From contig NZ_CP015749.1 in assembly GCF_001742145.1 (NCBI RefSeq), positions 4,030,001 to 4,094,000 of the forward strand: 64,000 nt of DNA, in the 5' to 3' direction. The stretch is from Pectobacterium parmentieri (lineage in GTDB: Bacteria; Pseudomonadota; Gammaproteobacteria; Enterobacterales; Enterobacteriaceae). Position 1 is the first letter of the stretch; the number at the start of each line of letters is the position of its first letter. The translations under genes and the position numbers were made by a program. The notes under the pieces are model-generated. The model had not been told where the DNA came from and did not search any database. It saw only the letters and a list, made by a program, of their open reading frames with translations. Positions 1 through 9,353 of this stretch are shown here, piece after piece.

Positions 1-586
1 GTAATGTCCGTGGCATGTTGTCTTCGTCCGGCATATAGGTGCGTTCAAATACCGCACGCTGTAACGAGCTAATCGCAACACTCAACTGCTGTAGCACCGG
101 GTTATGCACCGCAGCAAGCACCGCCTCATGGAAGCGAATATCTGCTTCATTAAACGCGTCACGATTCTGATGGTTGGAAATCATGTCATTCAGCGCCGCT
201 TCAATCACCGCTAGCTCACTTGAGGTCGCGCGTTCGGCAGCCCAGCGAGCAATCGTCGGCTCCACCAGATTACGCACCTCACTCATCGCGCTGATCAGCC
301 GTGGGTCGTAGTCGCTTGCCAGAACCCACTGCAGAACGTCGGTATCCAGATAATTCCACTGGTTACGCGCGGCCACAAACGCGCCGCGATACCGTTTCAC
401 TTCCACCAGCCTTTTCGCCATCAGCGCTCTGAACACCTCACGAATAATGTTGCGCGAGGTCTGAAATTCTTCACACAGCTCAGCTTCTGCGGGTAACGGC
501 GTGCCCGGAGCGTACTTCCCACCCACGATCTGTTGGCCAATATCCAGAATGATGCGGTCGGTTTTGCTTAATTCTTGCTTATTCAT
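1..586 (-). CDS. GntR/FadR-family transcriptional regulator, partial (3' end outside window)
   Basis: Reading the minus strand from 586 gives about 195 codons, open to the window edge, beginning MNKQELSKTDRIILDIGQQI. Residues roughly 10-75 form a GntR winged helix (EEFQTSRNIIREVFRALMAK, then a wing with VKRYRGAFV). The following helical part, with an EVRNLVEPTIARWAAERA-type segment, fits the FCD ligand domain of the FadR subgroup. The ATG at 586 is preferred to the one at 589 because GAGG lies 5 bases upstream of it. The gene lies downstream of, and co-oriented with, the nucleoside-hydrolase/ABC cluster, so it may regulate that cluster. Two FadR-type operator motifs sit upstream at 705-736, which suggests autoregulation. 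The ligand is unknown and the C-terminus is not visible. Confidence 0.85.
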   Translation of the reverse strand, partial: MNKQELSKTDRIILDIGQQIVGGKYAPGTPLPAEAELCEEFQTSRNIIREVFRALMAKRLVEVKRYRGAFVAARNQWNYLDTDVLQWVLASDYDPRLISAMSEVRNLVEPTIARWAAERATSSELAVIEAALNDMISNHQNRDAFNEADIRFHEAVLAAVHNPVLQQLSVAISSLQRAVFERTYMPDEDNMPRTL

Positions 587-704
587 CATCACCTCAACGA
601 GACAAAACGGATTGATATCACTGCACTTACTTTACCCGCCATGCCGCCTGACGTCGTCGAACTGTTGCACAATAACCGCATCCTTCCCTCTTTTCTTGAG
701 TCTA

Positions 705-736
705 TTGTAGTACCACTGGAATATGTTGTACTACAA
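705..736. promoter_or_regulatory. Paired GntR/FadR-type operators
   Basis: TTGTAGTACCA (705-715) and TTGTACTACAA (726-736) both match the TNGTNNNACNA pattern known for FadR-subfamily GntR repressors. They lie 21 bp centre to centre, about two helical turns, and together form a larger inverted repeat (ATTGTAGTAC at 704-713 and GTACTACAAT at 728-737). They sit 119-150 bp upstream of the GntR gene start at 586. The rest of the gene-free stretch 587-950 shows nothing else that I can support. Binding by the neighbouring regulator is an inference. Confidence 0.6.
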
Positions 737-950
737 TCTGGATCACAAAACGGACAATAAATACAATTTGGCAACATCATGTGTTACCGAATTTCAACAT
801 CCAGAGGAATTGAGCGCGCGAAGGTGGAAGGCGACGAAAGCGCGCCAACAGCAGTGATAGGGAAAGGAAGAGAAAGAATGACGGTTCAAGCCATACGCAA
901 TGCGCACGCAAAAGAACCGCCATTAATGGCAAAGTCAGGTAAGGGTAACG

Positions 951-2756
951 CTACGCCTGTTCCAGAACGAAGTGCCCCTCTCCGACTTGTTTATAGCGAC
1001 GTGCGGGAGGATGGAAATCGGGGGCGCGTACCGGGCTGCGCAGTTCATCATTGGTGATATTACGCACCGGGCGGGTGTCTGGGTCAGGCACTGGCACCGC
1101 AGAAATCAGACGTCGGGTGTAATCATGCTGCGGGTTGTCGAAGATCGCCGAACGTGGGCCGATCTCCACGATTTCGCCGAGATACATCACCGCCACGCGG
1201 TGGCTGATACGCTCGACGACCGCCATATCATGCGAGATAAACAGGAATGACAGCCCCAGCGTCTGCTGGAGATCCAGCATCAGGTTGATCACCTGCGCCT
1301 TGACGGACACATCCAGCGCCGATACCGATTCATCAGCAATAATCACTTTCGGCTCCAGCGCCAGTGCGCGGGCAATACATACGCGCTGCCGCTGCCCGCC
1401 GGAGAACTGGTGCGGGAAGCGCGAGGCCATATCGCCGGATAGCCCTACCTGTTCCAGCAGTTCACTTACTCTCGCATCCACATTCTGTCGGGTCGCCAGC
1501 CCGTGCAACAGCATCGGTTCGGCAATCGCTTCCCCTATCCGCATACGCGGGTTCAGGCTTTCATACGGGTCTTGAAACACCATCTGAATCTGCCGCCGTG
1601 AATCCGTCAGTTCACGCTTATCCGCCGTCAGGATATTTTTTCCCAGCAGTTGAATATCGCCGCTGACGGCGTCATTGAGGCGAATAATCGACCGACCCGT
1701 GGTCGACTTACCGCAGCCTGATTCCCCAACCAGCGCAAGCGTTTCTCCCGGCCAAAGATCGAACGAGACATTCTCTACCGCATGAACTCGCCCGGACAAT
1801 CGCCGGAAAAAACCTGATCGGATATCAAATCGGGTGACCAGATTTTTTACCGTCAGCACTGGCTCCTCGCCCGACACGGTATTCACCGCCTCCGGCACCG
1901 GCTGGCGCTCGCCCGTTTTGAGATCGACCAACGGAAAGCGTTGCGGCCACGCGCTGCCGGACATCGAACCTAATTTAGGCACAGCGGATAGCAACATGCG
2001 GGTATAGGGCTGTTGCGGATGGTGAAAAATTTCCCGCGTGACGGCATTTTCCACCAGTTCGCCCTGATACATCACCAGCGTGCGGTCGGACACTTCCGCC
2101 ACGACGCCCATGTCATGGGTAATAAACAGCACCGACATCCCTTCTTCTTCCTGAAGGGTTTTTATCAGCGTCAGAATTTGCGCCTGAATAGTCACATCCA
2201 GCGCCGTCGTCGGTTCGTCGGCGATCAACAGCTTAGGGTGACAGGCCAGCGCAATCGCAATCACCACACGCTGGCGCATCCCGCCGGAGAAGCTTTGCGG
2301 ATATTCGTTCAACCGCGATTTCGCCGCCGGAATACGCACCTTTTCCAACAGGCGTATCGCTTCGGCGCGCGCTTCCGCTTTACCCATACCGCGATGGCGA
2401 CGTAGCACTTCCGTGATCTGGTAGCCAATCGGCAAGACCGGATTCAGGCTGGTCATCGGCTCCTGAAAAATCATGCCGATGCGGTTACCGCGCACATCCT
2501 GCATCGCTTTATTGGGGAGCGACAGCAGCTCGGTGTCGCCAAAATGAATCTGTCCCTCAACCCGACTTTGGCCGGGCGGCAGCAAGCGCATGATCGATTT
2601 CGCCATCACGCTTTTCCCTGAACCAGACTCCCCCACCACGGCGACCGTCTCTTTCTCGCCAATCGTAAAGGATAAATCCCGCACCACGTTCATCCACTCG
2701 CCATTTACCTGAAAGGCCGTGGTCAGATGCGAAACAGACATAATCGGCGCTGTCAT
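951..2756 (-). CDS. Dipeptide/oligopeptide-type ABC transporter, fused double ATP-binding subunit (GsiA/DppDF-like)
   Basis: This roughly 600-residue protein carries two complete ABC ATPase domains. The first has Walker A GESGSGKS near residue 42, signature SFSGGMRQR and Walker B LLIADEPT. The second has GESGCGKS, QFSGGQRQR and IIADES. Each is followed by the oligopeptide-type C-terminal extension. Fused double ATPases of this length are typical of GsiA-like proteins, where one chain replaces DppD and DppF. It would energise the two permeases encoded just upstream. ATG 2756 is chosen because AGGGG lies upstream. A GTG at 2792 is in frame but has no ribosome site. It is the last gene of the transporter operon before the GntR gene. 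Confidence 0.9.
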   Translation of the reverse strand: MTAPIMSVSHLTTAFQVNGEWMNVVRDLSFTIGEKETVAVVGESGSGKSVMAKSIMRLLPPGQSRVEGQIHFGDTELLSLPNKAMQDVRGNRIGMIFQEPMTSLNPVLPIGYQITEVLRRHRGMGKAEARAEAIRLLEKVRIPAAKSRLNEYPQSFSGGMRQRVVIAIALACHPKLLIADEPTTALDVTIQAQILTLIKTLQEEEGMSVLFITHDMGVVAEVSDRTLVMYQGELVENAVTREIFHHPQQPYTRMLLSAVPKLGSMSGSAWPQRFPLVDLKTGERQPVPEAVNTVSGEEPVLTVKNLVTRFDIRSGFFRRLSGRVHAVENVSFDLWPGETLALVGESGCGKSTTGRSIIRLNDAVSGDIQLLGKNILTADKRELTDSRRQIQMVFQDPYESLNPRMRIGEAIAEPMLLHGLATRQNVDARVSELLEQVGLSGDMASRFPHQFSGGQRQRVCIARALALEPKVIIADESVSALDVSVKAQVINLMLDLQQTLGLSFLFISHDMAVVERISHRVAVMYLGEIVEIGPRSAIFDNPQHDYTRRLISAVPVPDPDTRPVRNITNDELRSPVRAPDFHPPARRYKQVGEGHFVLEQA

Positions 2757-2795
2757 GTGTTCATTACCCCTTATTCCCACGGGCGTTCCCACCGG

Positions 2796-3704
2796 TTAAT
2801 TCCGTGGGTTGAGGATGTCGCGTAGCGCATCCCCCACCAGATTGATCGCCACAATCAGCAGCAACAGCGTCAGCCCAGGAAAGAAGCTGATCCAATAGTC
2901 GCCCGACATCAGGTACTCAAAACCATTCGAGATCAGCAACCCCAGCGACGGTTCCGTCACGGGCAGCCCAATCCCCAGAAACGAGAGCGTAGCTTCCAAC
3001 ATGATGGCGTAGGCGATGCGCATCGTTGCCACTACGATCAGCGGAGCCAGACAGTTTGGTAAAATATGGCGAAACAGGATGCGGCGGTTGGACAACGCCA
3101 TGCTGCGTGCCGCGTCCACGTAGCTACGGCGGCGTTCCACCAGCGCTGAACCGCGAATTGTGCGCGCGTAGTACGCCCACTGGGTCACCACCAGCGCCAT
3201 AATGATCTTATCGACCCCTTGTCCCAGCACCGCCAGCAAAATCAGCGCAATCAGGATAGGCGGGAAACTGAGCTGGATATCAACGATGCGCATGATTGTC
3301 GCATCGGTTTTTCCACCAACGTAGGCGCTAATCAGCCCCAGCGAAGCGCCAATCAGCAGCGCGAGCACCGCACTGGAGAAGCCGACCAGCAGGCTGATGC
3401 GGGTGCCATAAAGAATGGCGCTGAACAGGTCACGCCCCTGATCGTCCGTCCCCAGCCAGTAGGTCATACCCGCCATACTGGAGGAGCCCGGCGCAAGCCG
3501 ACCATCCATGATGTCGAGCTGCATCAAATCGTAGGGGTTCTGCGGCGACAGCAGCGGGGCAAACAGCGCCAGCAGCACAAAAATCGCCAACATGATCAGT
3601 CCGCACAGCGCCAATCGATCGTTGACCAGCGCCATCATGACGCGCACCGCCGGATGCGATGTTTTTTTCACGGCCGTGGGCTGGTGTACGGTATTTCCTG
3701 TCAT
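2796..3704 (-). CDS. ABC transporter permease, DppC/OppC type
   Basis: A 302-residue inner-membrane permease with an N-terminal OppC-type segment (LALCGLIMLAIFVLLALFAPLL) and several further membrane helices. The loop around EATLSFLGIGLP corresponds to the conserved cytoplasmic contact that couples to the ATPase. It overlaps the upstream DppB-type permease gene by 4 bases, so the two are translationally coupled. Together with the double ATPase and the binding protein at 7661-9211 it completes a peptide/nickel/opine-class importer. The substrate cannot be read from the sequence. The gene context (two nucleoside hydrolases) favours a nucleoside or related glycoside over a peptide. Confidence 0.9.
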   Translation of the reverse strand: MTGNTVHQPTAVKKTSHPAVRVMMALVNDRLALCGLIMLAIFVLLALFAPLLSPQNPYDLMQLDIMDGRLAPGSSSMAGMTYWLGTDDQGRDLFSAILYGTRISLLVGFSSAVLALLIGASLGLISAYVGGKTDATIMRIVDIQLSFPPILIALILLAVLGQGVDKIIMALVVTQWAYYARTIRGSALVERRRSYVDAARSMALSNRRILFRHILPNCLAPLIVVATMRIAYAIMLEATLSFLGIGLPVTEPSLGLLISNGFEYLMSGDYWISFFPGLTLLLLIVAINLVGDALRDILNPRN

Positions 3705-4678
3705 CCCTTGTCTCCTCCCAGCCGCACGCGCGGATCAACCAGCACGTACAGTAAATCCACCAGCAGGTTGATCACGCTGAACATCACAACGGTAATCATC
3801 AGATAAGCCAGGATGACCGGACGGTCGAGTACGGCAATCGAGTCAATAATCAGCTTGCCCATGCCCGGCCAGGCGTAAATCGTTTCCGTGACGACGGCGA
3901 ATGCAATCAGCGACCCCAGTTCCAACCCCAGCACGGTAATCAATGGGATCAGCGTGTTGCGCAGCACATGAACCAGCACAATACGGGTTTCTGACAGCCC
4001 CTTTGCACGGGCAAACTGCACATAATCCTGCTGAAGGCACTCCATTACACCCGCCCGCATCAGGCGAATGACCAACGAGATCTTAAACAACGCAAGATTA
4101 AACGCGGGTAAAAGCAGGTGTTCGAGGCCGTCGCGGGTGAGAAAACTGAATGGGATACCAAACAGATCGTGCGTATCGCCTCTGCCCGATGAGGGCAGCC
4201 AGCCCAGCTTCACGCTGAACAGCATGATCATCACTAACCCAATCCAGAATGTGGGCAGGCTAAAGCCCAGAATGGAGAAGGTCATGATGGATTTAGACAC
4301 CGCGCTGTCCGGCTTTAGACCCGCGTAAATCCCTAGCGGGATACCGACAACCAGCGCCATCACGAATGCCACCATCGCCAGTTCGAGCGTGGCGGGCATG
4401 CGCTGAAAAATCAGCGTCAGCGCGGGTTGGTTAAAGATAAAAGACTTGCCCATGTCGCCTTGAAAGGCGTTCCAGACAAACAGCCCGTACTGTTCCCAGA
4501 CGGGCTTATCGAGACCGAAGGACTGAATCACCGCCAGCCGTTCCGCTGGCGTGGCTGTCGCGCCCAACAGCATATCGACCGGATTACCGACCAGATAGAC
4601 ACCCACAAACACCAGCACCGACATAACAGCCAGCGTTAGCAGCGTTTGTCCGATTCGGCTTAGCAGGTAGGCTATCAT
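3701..4678 (-). CDS. ABC transporter permease, DppB/OppB type
   Basis: A 325-residue permease beginning MIAYLLSRIGQTLLTLAVMS, the usual DppB/OppB start with an N-terminal membrane helix. It has a large periplasmic loop and a permease core (RLMRAGVMECLQQDYVQFARAKGLSE) that is highly characteristic of the family. Its ATG overlaps the stop of the upstream nucleoside hydrolase gene (TAATG at 4676-4680), and its own end overlaps the DppC-type gene, so hydrolase and transporter belong to one transcript. Forms a heterodimeric pore with the DppC-type subunit. Confidence 0.9.
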   Translation of the reverse strand: MIAYLLSRIGQTLLTLAVMSVLVFVGVYLVGNPVDMLLGATATPAERLAVIQSFGLDKPVWEQYGLFVWNAFQGDMGKSFIFNQPALTLIFQRMPATLELAMVAFVMALVVGIPLGIYAGLKPDSAVSKSIMTFSILGFSLPTFWIGLVMIMLFSVKLGWLPSSGRGDTHDLFGIPFSFLTRDGLEHLLLPAFNLALFKISLVIRLMRAGVMECLQQDYVQFARAKGLSETRIVLVHVLRNTLIPLITVLGLELGSLIAFAVVTETIYAWPGMGKLIIDSIAVLDRPVILAYLMITVVMFSVINLLVDLLYVLVDPRVRLGGDKG

Positions 4679-5646
4679 TAGCGCTCCTCAGAACCCATTA
4701 TTGTTTCAGAACCATAGCAGCGCAGGCGATCGGCAATCAGGCCGAGAAACCCTTGTTCGTCGATTTCTCGCATGACCAGCGCATTATCCGGCTCATCCAA
4801 TTTGTGATAAAAATCGGCAAACACGTAACCCGCCGTCTTACCGGTGACTTCCACGCCCACACGTGCAGATGCCGATTGGAATAGCTCAGGTTTTAGTAGC
4901 CATGAAATGACGGTCGCATCATGAATCGGGCCACCTTCACGACCAAAACGTGCAACTTCATTACGATCGAACGTGCGTAACAGTGCCGCCATCGCCTTGC
5001 CCGGGGCACCGCCGCTGCGCTCAATCTCATCAACCTGTTCCGCCTGAATCAATGCCTGAAACGTCATATCCAACGGCATGATGACAAGGGGGACGCCGGA
5101 GGAAAAGACGATGTCCGCCGCATGCGGATCGGCATAAACGTTAAAGTCTGCCCATGGCACACGATTTCCCAATGCAGTAAAAGCACAGCTCATGGACACA
5201 ATCTGTTTGATGCCGCGCGCCACATCAGGATGAAAACGCAGTGCCAATGCCACATTCGTCATCGGCCCTATCGAACAGAGCGTGATCGGATTATTGTCAG
5301 CCGCGGCCTGGCGTGTCGTTCGCACCAGAAAATCGACGGCGTGTTCCTGCTCCGGCAACAGTGTGCTATCTGGCACCCACTCAGGGGAAAACGCACCGAT
5401 ATGTGCATATTTACCAAACACCTGCTCACGGATCAGCGGGCGCGATGCTCCCGCAAAAATCGGCACATCGGTTCGACCCGTTAGACCAACAACTTTGCAG
5501 GCATTCGCCAGCGTCGCTTCAAGCGGGACATTACCCGCCACAGCGGTGATACCGAGCACGTCCAGTTCAGGTGAAGCCAAGGCCAGCCAAATGGCTATCG
5601 CATCGTCAACACCAGGATCGGTATCAATAATAATACGTTCACGCAT
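4678..5646 (-). CDS. Inosine-uridine preferring nucleoside hydrolase family protein (copy 1)
   Basis: A 322-residue protein starting MRERIIIDTDPGVDDAIAIW. The DTDPGVDDA motif is the calcium-binding aspartate cluster of nucleoside hydrolases, which cleave the N-glycosidic bond of ribonucleosides to base plus ribose. A family-like C-terminal half (GREGGPIHDATVISWLL) supplies the expected HD pair. No signal peptide, so cytoplasmic. It lies between a paralogue (5651-6604) and the transporter genes in the same operon. The two copies differ considerably and may act on different substrates, for instance purine against pyrimidine nucleosides or modified glycosides. The exact substrate is not determined. 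Confidence 0.9.
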   Translation of the reverse strand: MRERIIIDTDPGVDDAIAIWLALASPELDVLGITAVAGNVPLEATLANACKVVGLTGRTDVPIFAGASRPLIREQVFGKYAHIGAFSPEWVPDSTLLPEQEHAVDFLVRTTRQAAADNNPITLCSIGPMTNVALALRFHPDVARGIKQIVSMSCAFTALGNRVPWADFNVYADPHAADIVFSSGVPLVIMPLDMTFQALIQAEQVDEIERSGGAPGKAMAALLRTFDRNEVARFGREGGPIHDATVISWLLKPELFQSASARVGVEVTGKTAGYVFADFYHKLDEPDNALVMREIDEQGFLGLIADRLRCYGSETIMGSEER

Positions 5647-5650
5647 CCTA

Positions 5651-6604
5651 TCAGGCCCCCTTCCCGTAGCGGCTCAGTAGATCAGCAAACAGTTCAACCA
5701 CCTGCTTGGCATCCACCCCGGTCACCACATCCACATTCGGCTGACGCGCGGTTTTTCCGTACCAGTCAGCCACGGTTTGTCCCATGCACAGCTCGCTATC
5801 CTGCTCAATGTAGACGCTGGCTTTTTCCGTCGTGAAGCAGTGTGGTGCCAGAACCCAGGCGATAACCAACGGATCGTGTAACGGGCCACCGCGTGAACCA
5901 TAGCGGCGAATATCGTTGCGATCCCAAAACGCCATCATTTCGCCCAGCGGGCCGGAAATACGCCCAGAGAGCGCGATGAAACGCGCCACCAACTTCGGCG
6001 TCAAAATCACCTGATGCGTAACATCCAGCGGCAGCGCAACAATGGCAATAGACGAATCAAATACCACTTTTGCCGCCTGTGGATCGGCGATCATATTGAA
6101 TTCAGACGTCAGGCTGCGATTACCCGCTTCCCGGTACGCGCCGCCCATCATCACGATGCGTTCAATCCCGTTGGCAATCGCAGGCACCATACGCAATGCT
6201 GTCGCCACATTGGTTAATGGCCCGAGCGTACAAAGCGTAATAGGCTTGCCGTCGGCAATCGCCTGCTGGCACTGTTCGATAATAAAATTCACTGCATGCT
6301 GCGACTCTGCCTGCTTTTGCGGCACCGGCAACACGGTCTGACCTAATCCACTTTCGCCGTGAAACTGGCCGTGGATCGGTTCACGTAACAGCGGGCGGTG
6401 ACACCCGGCGAAGACCGGAATATCCGTTCGCTGGCCCAGTTCAACAATTTGCAGCGCATTACGCACAGTCTTTTCCACTGGCTGATTGCCACACACCGCG
6501 CAAATACCGCGAATATCCAGCTCGGGAGCCACAAATGCACTTAATAACGCAATCGCGTCATCGATCCCTGGATCGCAATCAATAATAATAGGGAGAGCGC
6601 TCAT
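5651..6604 (-). CDS. Nucleoside hydrolase family protein (copy 2)
   Basis: 317 residues from ATG 6604 (MSALPIIIDCDPGIDDAIAL), with AAGGA upstream. The longer reading from 6646 adds 14 charged residues that the family does not need. It shows the DCDPGIDDA metal site near the N-terminus, a TLGPLTNVATAL segment, and the C-terminal GSRGGPLHDPLVIAW motif, all typical of IunH/RihA-like enzymes. Recognisably paralogous to copy 1 and 4 bases upstream of it. Tandem, diverged nucleoside hydrolases inside a peptide-class ABC operon are unusual. Together they suggest intracellular hydrolysis of an imported glycoside. Confidence 0.9.
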   Translation of the reverse strand: MSALPIIIDCDPGIDDAIALLSAFVAPELDIRGICAVCGNQPVEKTVRNALQIVELGQRTDIPVFAGCHRPLLREPIHGQFHGESGLGQTVLPVPQKQAESQHAVNFIIEQCQQAIADGKPITLCTLGPLTNVATALRMVPAIANGIERIVMMGGAYREAGNRSLTSEFNMIADPQAAKVVFDSSIAIVALPLDVTHQVILTPKLVARFIALSGRISGPLGEMMAFWDRNDIRRYGSRGGPLHDPLVIAWVLAPHCFTTEKASVYIEQDSELCMGQTVADWYGKTARQPNVDVVTGVDAKQVVELFADLLSRYGKGA

Positions 6605-6707
6605 CCTATGGTTATTCCTTTTCTCTTTTTTAATGGGTACTGACAAATTTCAAGGTGCAGAAAGCCCGCACGGCTACCGCGTTAAAAATAACAATCTCTA
6701 TTTTGCG

Positions 6708-7592
6708 TTAAAGGGCGCCGACAGATACCAGAACGTCCGCGATCTCCTTACGTGCCTTTTCATCCAATGGTTGCTGAGGCGGCAGCGGTTCGCCCACCGC
6801 AAACCCCTGTAATTGCAGCGCCGCTTTAATACAGCCTGCAATGGAATAACGGGCAAAGATTTCATTGATGCGCCACAGAGGACGCTGAAGCTCCATTGCT
6901 CTGTTCCAGTCACCCGCACGGGCGGCTTCATACAAAGCAAGACTCTGTTTGGGGACGATACACGCCGGGCCAGCCATCCAACCGACACCGCCAATCAGCA
7001 TCACACAGGCGGGAATATGCGCGGACGCAGAAAACACCTCCATCCGGCCACGGGTACGTTCAATGATGGAGAGCAAGCGCCCGGTATTGGTCGATGCATC
7101 TTTGATATAGAGGATGTTACTGACATGGCTGAGGTGTTCGATGACAGGCAAACTCAAATCGGAGCGCTGGAACTGAGGATTGGTATAAAGCACCACCGGT
7201 TTACCCTGTGCAGCCTCGGCAATGGCGCGGAAATACTGTTCGACCCCATCGTCGTTCAACGGGAAATAGGCTTCCAGCACAGCCAGAATGCCATCGGCAC
7301 CCAATTCGATGTAGCGTTTCGTTTGCTCAACAGCATCCTGAATGGTGGTCGACGCAACACCCGCGATAACGGGTACACGACCCGCCGTCGTCTCGATCAC
7401 TGTTTTAACCACATCCAGACGCTGAGACGCAGAGAGATAAGCAAATTCACCGGTGCTGCCCAGTGGTACCACGCCATGTACGCCACACTGAATCAGATGC
7501 TCGGTGAGCTGCGCCAGAACAGGCGTATCAACCTGACCATCAGGCTTGACGGGGGACACCAGATAAGGAAAAACACCGCTAAATGTATTCAC
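6708..7592 (-). CDS. Dihydrodipicolinate synthase/N-acetylneuraminate lyase family protein
   Basis: A 294-residue (beta/alpha)8 class I aldolase-type protein starting with GTG at 7592, preceded by AAGGAG. It has the family's [12 protein letters not shown] substrate loop near residue 40, the VVLYTNP tyrosine segment near residue 133, and the Schiff-base lysine in ILYIKDAS near residue 160. Members include DapA, sugar-acid lyases and 4-hydroxy-2-oxo-acid aldolases. Its place between the binding-protein gene and the nucleoside hydrolases argues for a catabolic lyase rather than lysine biosynthesis. Which carbon skeleton it cleaves is not predictable here. Confidence 0.85.
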   Translation of the reverse strand: MNTFSGVFPYLVSPVKPDGQVDTPVLAQLTEHLIQCGVHGVVPLGSTGEFAYLSASQRLDVVKTVIETTAGRVPVIAGVASTTIQDAVEQTKRYIELGADGILAVLEAYFPLNDDGVEQYFRAIAEAAQGKPVVLYTNPQFQRSDLSLPVIEHLSHVSNILYIKDASTNTGRLLSIIERTRGRMEVFSASAHIPACVMLIGGVGWMAGPACIVPKQSLALYEAARAGDWNRAMELQRPLWRINEIFARYSIAGCIKAALQLQGFAVGEPLPPQQPLDEKARKEIADVLVSVGAL

Positions 7593-7660
7593 ACCGCTCT
7601 CCTTGTTATCGGTAATAAGGGGTGAAGCCTCACCCCTTTTGCATCATGACTGAAAGGTGA

Positions 7661-9211
7661 CTATTTCGCGGAACGGACAAAGTACGGCAGCGTGTAGGCA
7701 TCAAAACGGCCCACGTAGGTATACTGCTTTTTCATCGCCCAGGTGTTGGACAAGAACATCACCGGAATCACTCCCAGATCGTTCATGCCGATGTTCATTG
7801 CCTCAGCCAGCAGCGCATCACGCTTGGTATCATCCAACGTGGCACGCGCTTCGTTCAGCGTTTTATCAAAGACAGGATTGGAATAGCGACCACGATTACC
7901 CTGTCCTGCATTGGGGCCAAAGGTTTCTAGCAATGGCCCCAATACTCCAGAAGCTTCCCCGGTTTCAATCGCGGCCCCGCCCATAATCAAACTAAATTCG
8001 AGACGGGATGCGCGTGAGAAGTACACACTGCCGGGCATCGTAACCACTTCGGTTTTGATGCCGACGCGTGTGAACATTTGGCCAATGGCCTGAGCAATTT
8101 TAGAATCATTAGGATAACGATCGTTCGACGCGTGGAAGGTCAGCGTGAAGCCGTCGGGGTAACCCGCCGCCGCCAGTTCCTGTTTGGCTTTCTCCGGACT
8201 GTAAACCGGCGCAGGAATGGAAGCGGAATACCCGAGATACCCCTTCGGTACAAGCTGAGAGGCAACAACAGCCTGCCCCTCCATCACACGGTCGACGATT
8301 GCCTGGCGATTAAGTGCTAAAGACATCGCCTGGCGTACTTCTTTTTTTAGTAATGGGTTTTTACCATCAGAACCTTTGGCGAACGGTGATTCATCTCGCT
8401 GCTGGTCCATGTGAAGGTAAATAACACGATTCCCTGGTGTTGAAATCGTTTTTAACTGCTGATTTTTCTCAATATTACTGCTATCGGCTGTTGGAACGTT
8501 TTCAATCATGTCCACATCACCGGATAATACGGCTGCTACACGTGCACTACTGTTTTTAAATACACGGACAGTTACGTTGTCCCACTCTGCTTTTCCTCCC
8601 CAGTAACCATCATTGCGACTAAGGACTACCCGGTCGTCCGGCACCCAGGAAACAAATTTGAATGGCCCTGTACCAATCACCTCTTTTCCTGAATTCAACG
8701 TTTCCGTCGGGACGTTCTCAAGTCGGGCGGGCAAAATGGAAACCCGACTTAAATTATTCAGCAGCAGCGGCGAAGCCTCTTTTGTCTTTATCCGCACCGT
8801 TAATGGATTCACTTCTATTACTTCAGCAACGTCGCTGACGTAAGGTGCGTAAGAACTTGGGCTGTTTTTCGATGCCAGCGCAACACGCTTAATGCTGGCA
8901 ATCACATCTTTAGCCGTAAAATCACTGCCGTCGTGAAACTTAACGCCAGAACGCAAGGTAAATTCCCACGTCTTGTCGTCAATCACTTTCCAACTGGTTG
9001 CCAGGGCAGGTGCAATCTGCTGTTTTTCATCCTGTACAACCAAACCGTCAAAAATATTGCGCGCCATTGCGCTATTCGCTCCACCCACATAAAACTGCGG
9101 GTCCATTGATGTGGTGGAGGAAGCCAAACCGATATTCAGGTCCGCGCTATAAACCAAAGGTGAAGATGAAAATAAAACGGTAAACAATAACGCCAGCGTT
9201 GATTTCTTCAT
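7661..9211 (-). CDS. ABC transporter substrate-binding protein, family 5 (peptide/opine/nickel class)
   Basis: A 516-residue periplasmic protein. The first 22 residues (MKKSTLALLFTVLFSSSPLVYSA) form a Sec signal with cleavage probably after the SA. The mature part has family-5 features: MDPQFYVGGANSAMARNIFDGL early, WEFTLRSGVKFHDGSDFTAKDV near residue 85, and GTGPFKFVSW near residue 180. It is the first gene of the leftward cluster, with an AGAGGG ribosome site. It should deliver substrate to the permeases at 2796-4678. Family 5 also carries opines, glycosides and haem, so a non-peptide substrate is plausible. Confidence 0.92.
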   Translation of the reverse strand: MKKSTLALLFTVLFSSSPLVYSADLNIGLASSTTSMDPQFYVGGANSAMARNIFDGLVVQDEKQQIAPALATSWKVIDDKTWEFTLRSGVKFHDGSDFTAKDVIASIKRVALASKNSPSSYAPYVSDVAEVIEVNPLTVRIKTKEASPLLLNNLSRVSILPARLENVPTETLNSGKEVIGTGPFKFVSWVPDDRVVLSRNDGYWGGKAEWDNVTVRVFKNSSARVAAVLSGDVDMIENVPTADSSNIEKNQQLKTISTPGNRVIYLHMDQQRDESPFAKGSDGKNPLLKKEVRQAMSLALNRQAIVDRVMEGQAVVASQLVPKGYLGYSASIPAPVYSPEKAKQELAAAGYPDGFTLTFHASNDRYPNDSKIAQAIGQMFTRVGIKTEVVTMPGSVYFSRASRLEFSLIMGGAAIETGEASGVLGPLLETFGPNAGQGNRGRYSNPVFDKTLNEARATLDDTKRDALLAEAMNIGMNDLGVIPVMFLSNTWAMKKQYTYVGRFDAYTLPYFVRSAK

Positions 9212-9321
9212 TCACTAACCCTCTATTCCATGATTGAGTACTAATGAAGTGTATTAAATCTTATGATTGTGAGTCTATGCGTCAGATTGGATAATGAAAA
9301 ATTGCATTTTGTGTTAAATTG

Positions 9322-9336
9322 ATAACTAAATGTTAT
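9322..9336. promoter_or_regulatory. LysR-type dyad (ATAAC-N5-GTTAT)
   Basis: ATAACTAAATGTTAT is a perfect 5-bp dyad with the T-N11-A geometry of LysR-type regulator sites. It lies 17 bp upstream of the LysR gene start, in the 142-bp divergent region shared with the binding-protein gene. It is the obvious candidate for autoregulation and for control of the leftward operon. The motif is short and AT-rich, so chance occurrence is possible. Confidence 0.4.
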
Positions 9337-9353
9337 GTTTTAAGGTGACTAGC

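Noticed and set aside
779..1057. 92-codon plus-strand frame near the left cluster
   Set aside because: Half of it is antisense to the double-ATPase gene; no family resemblance.
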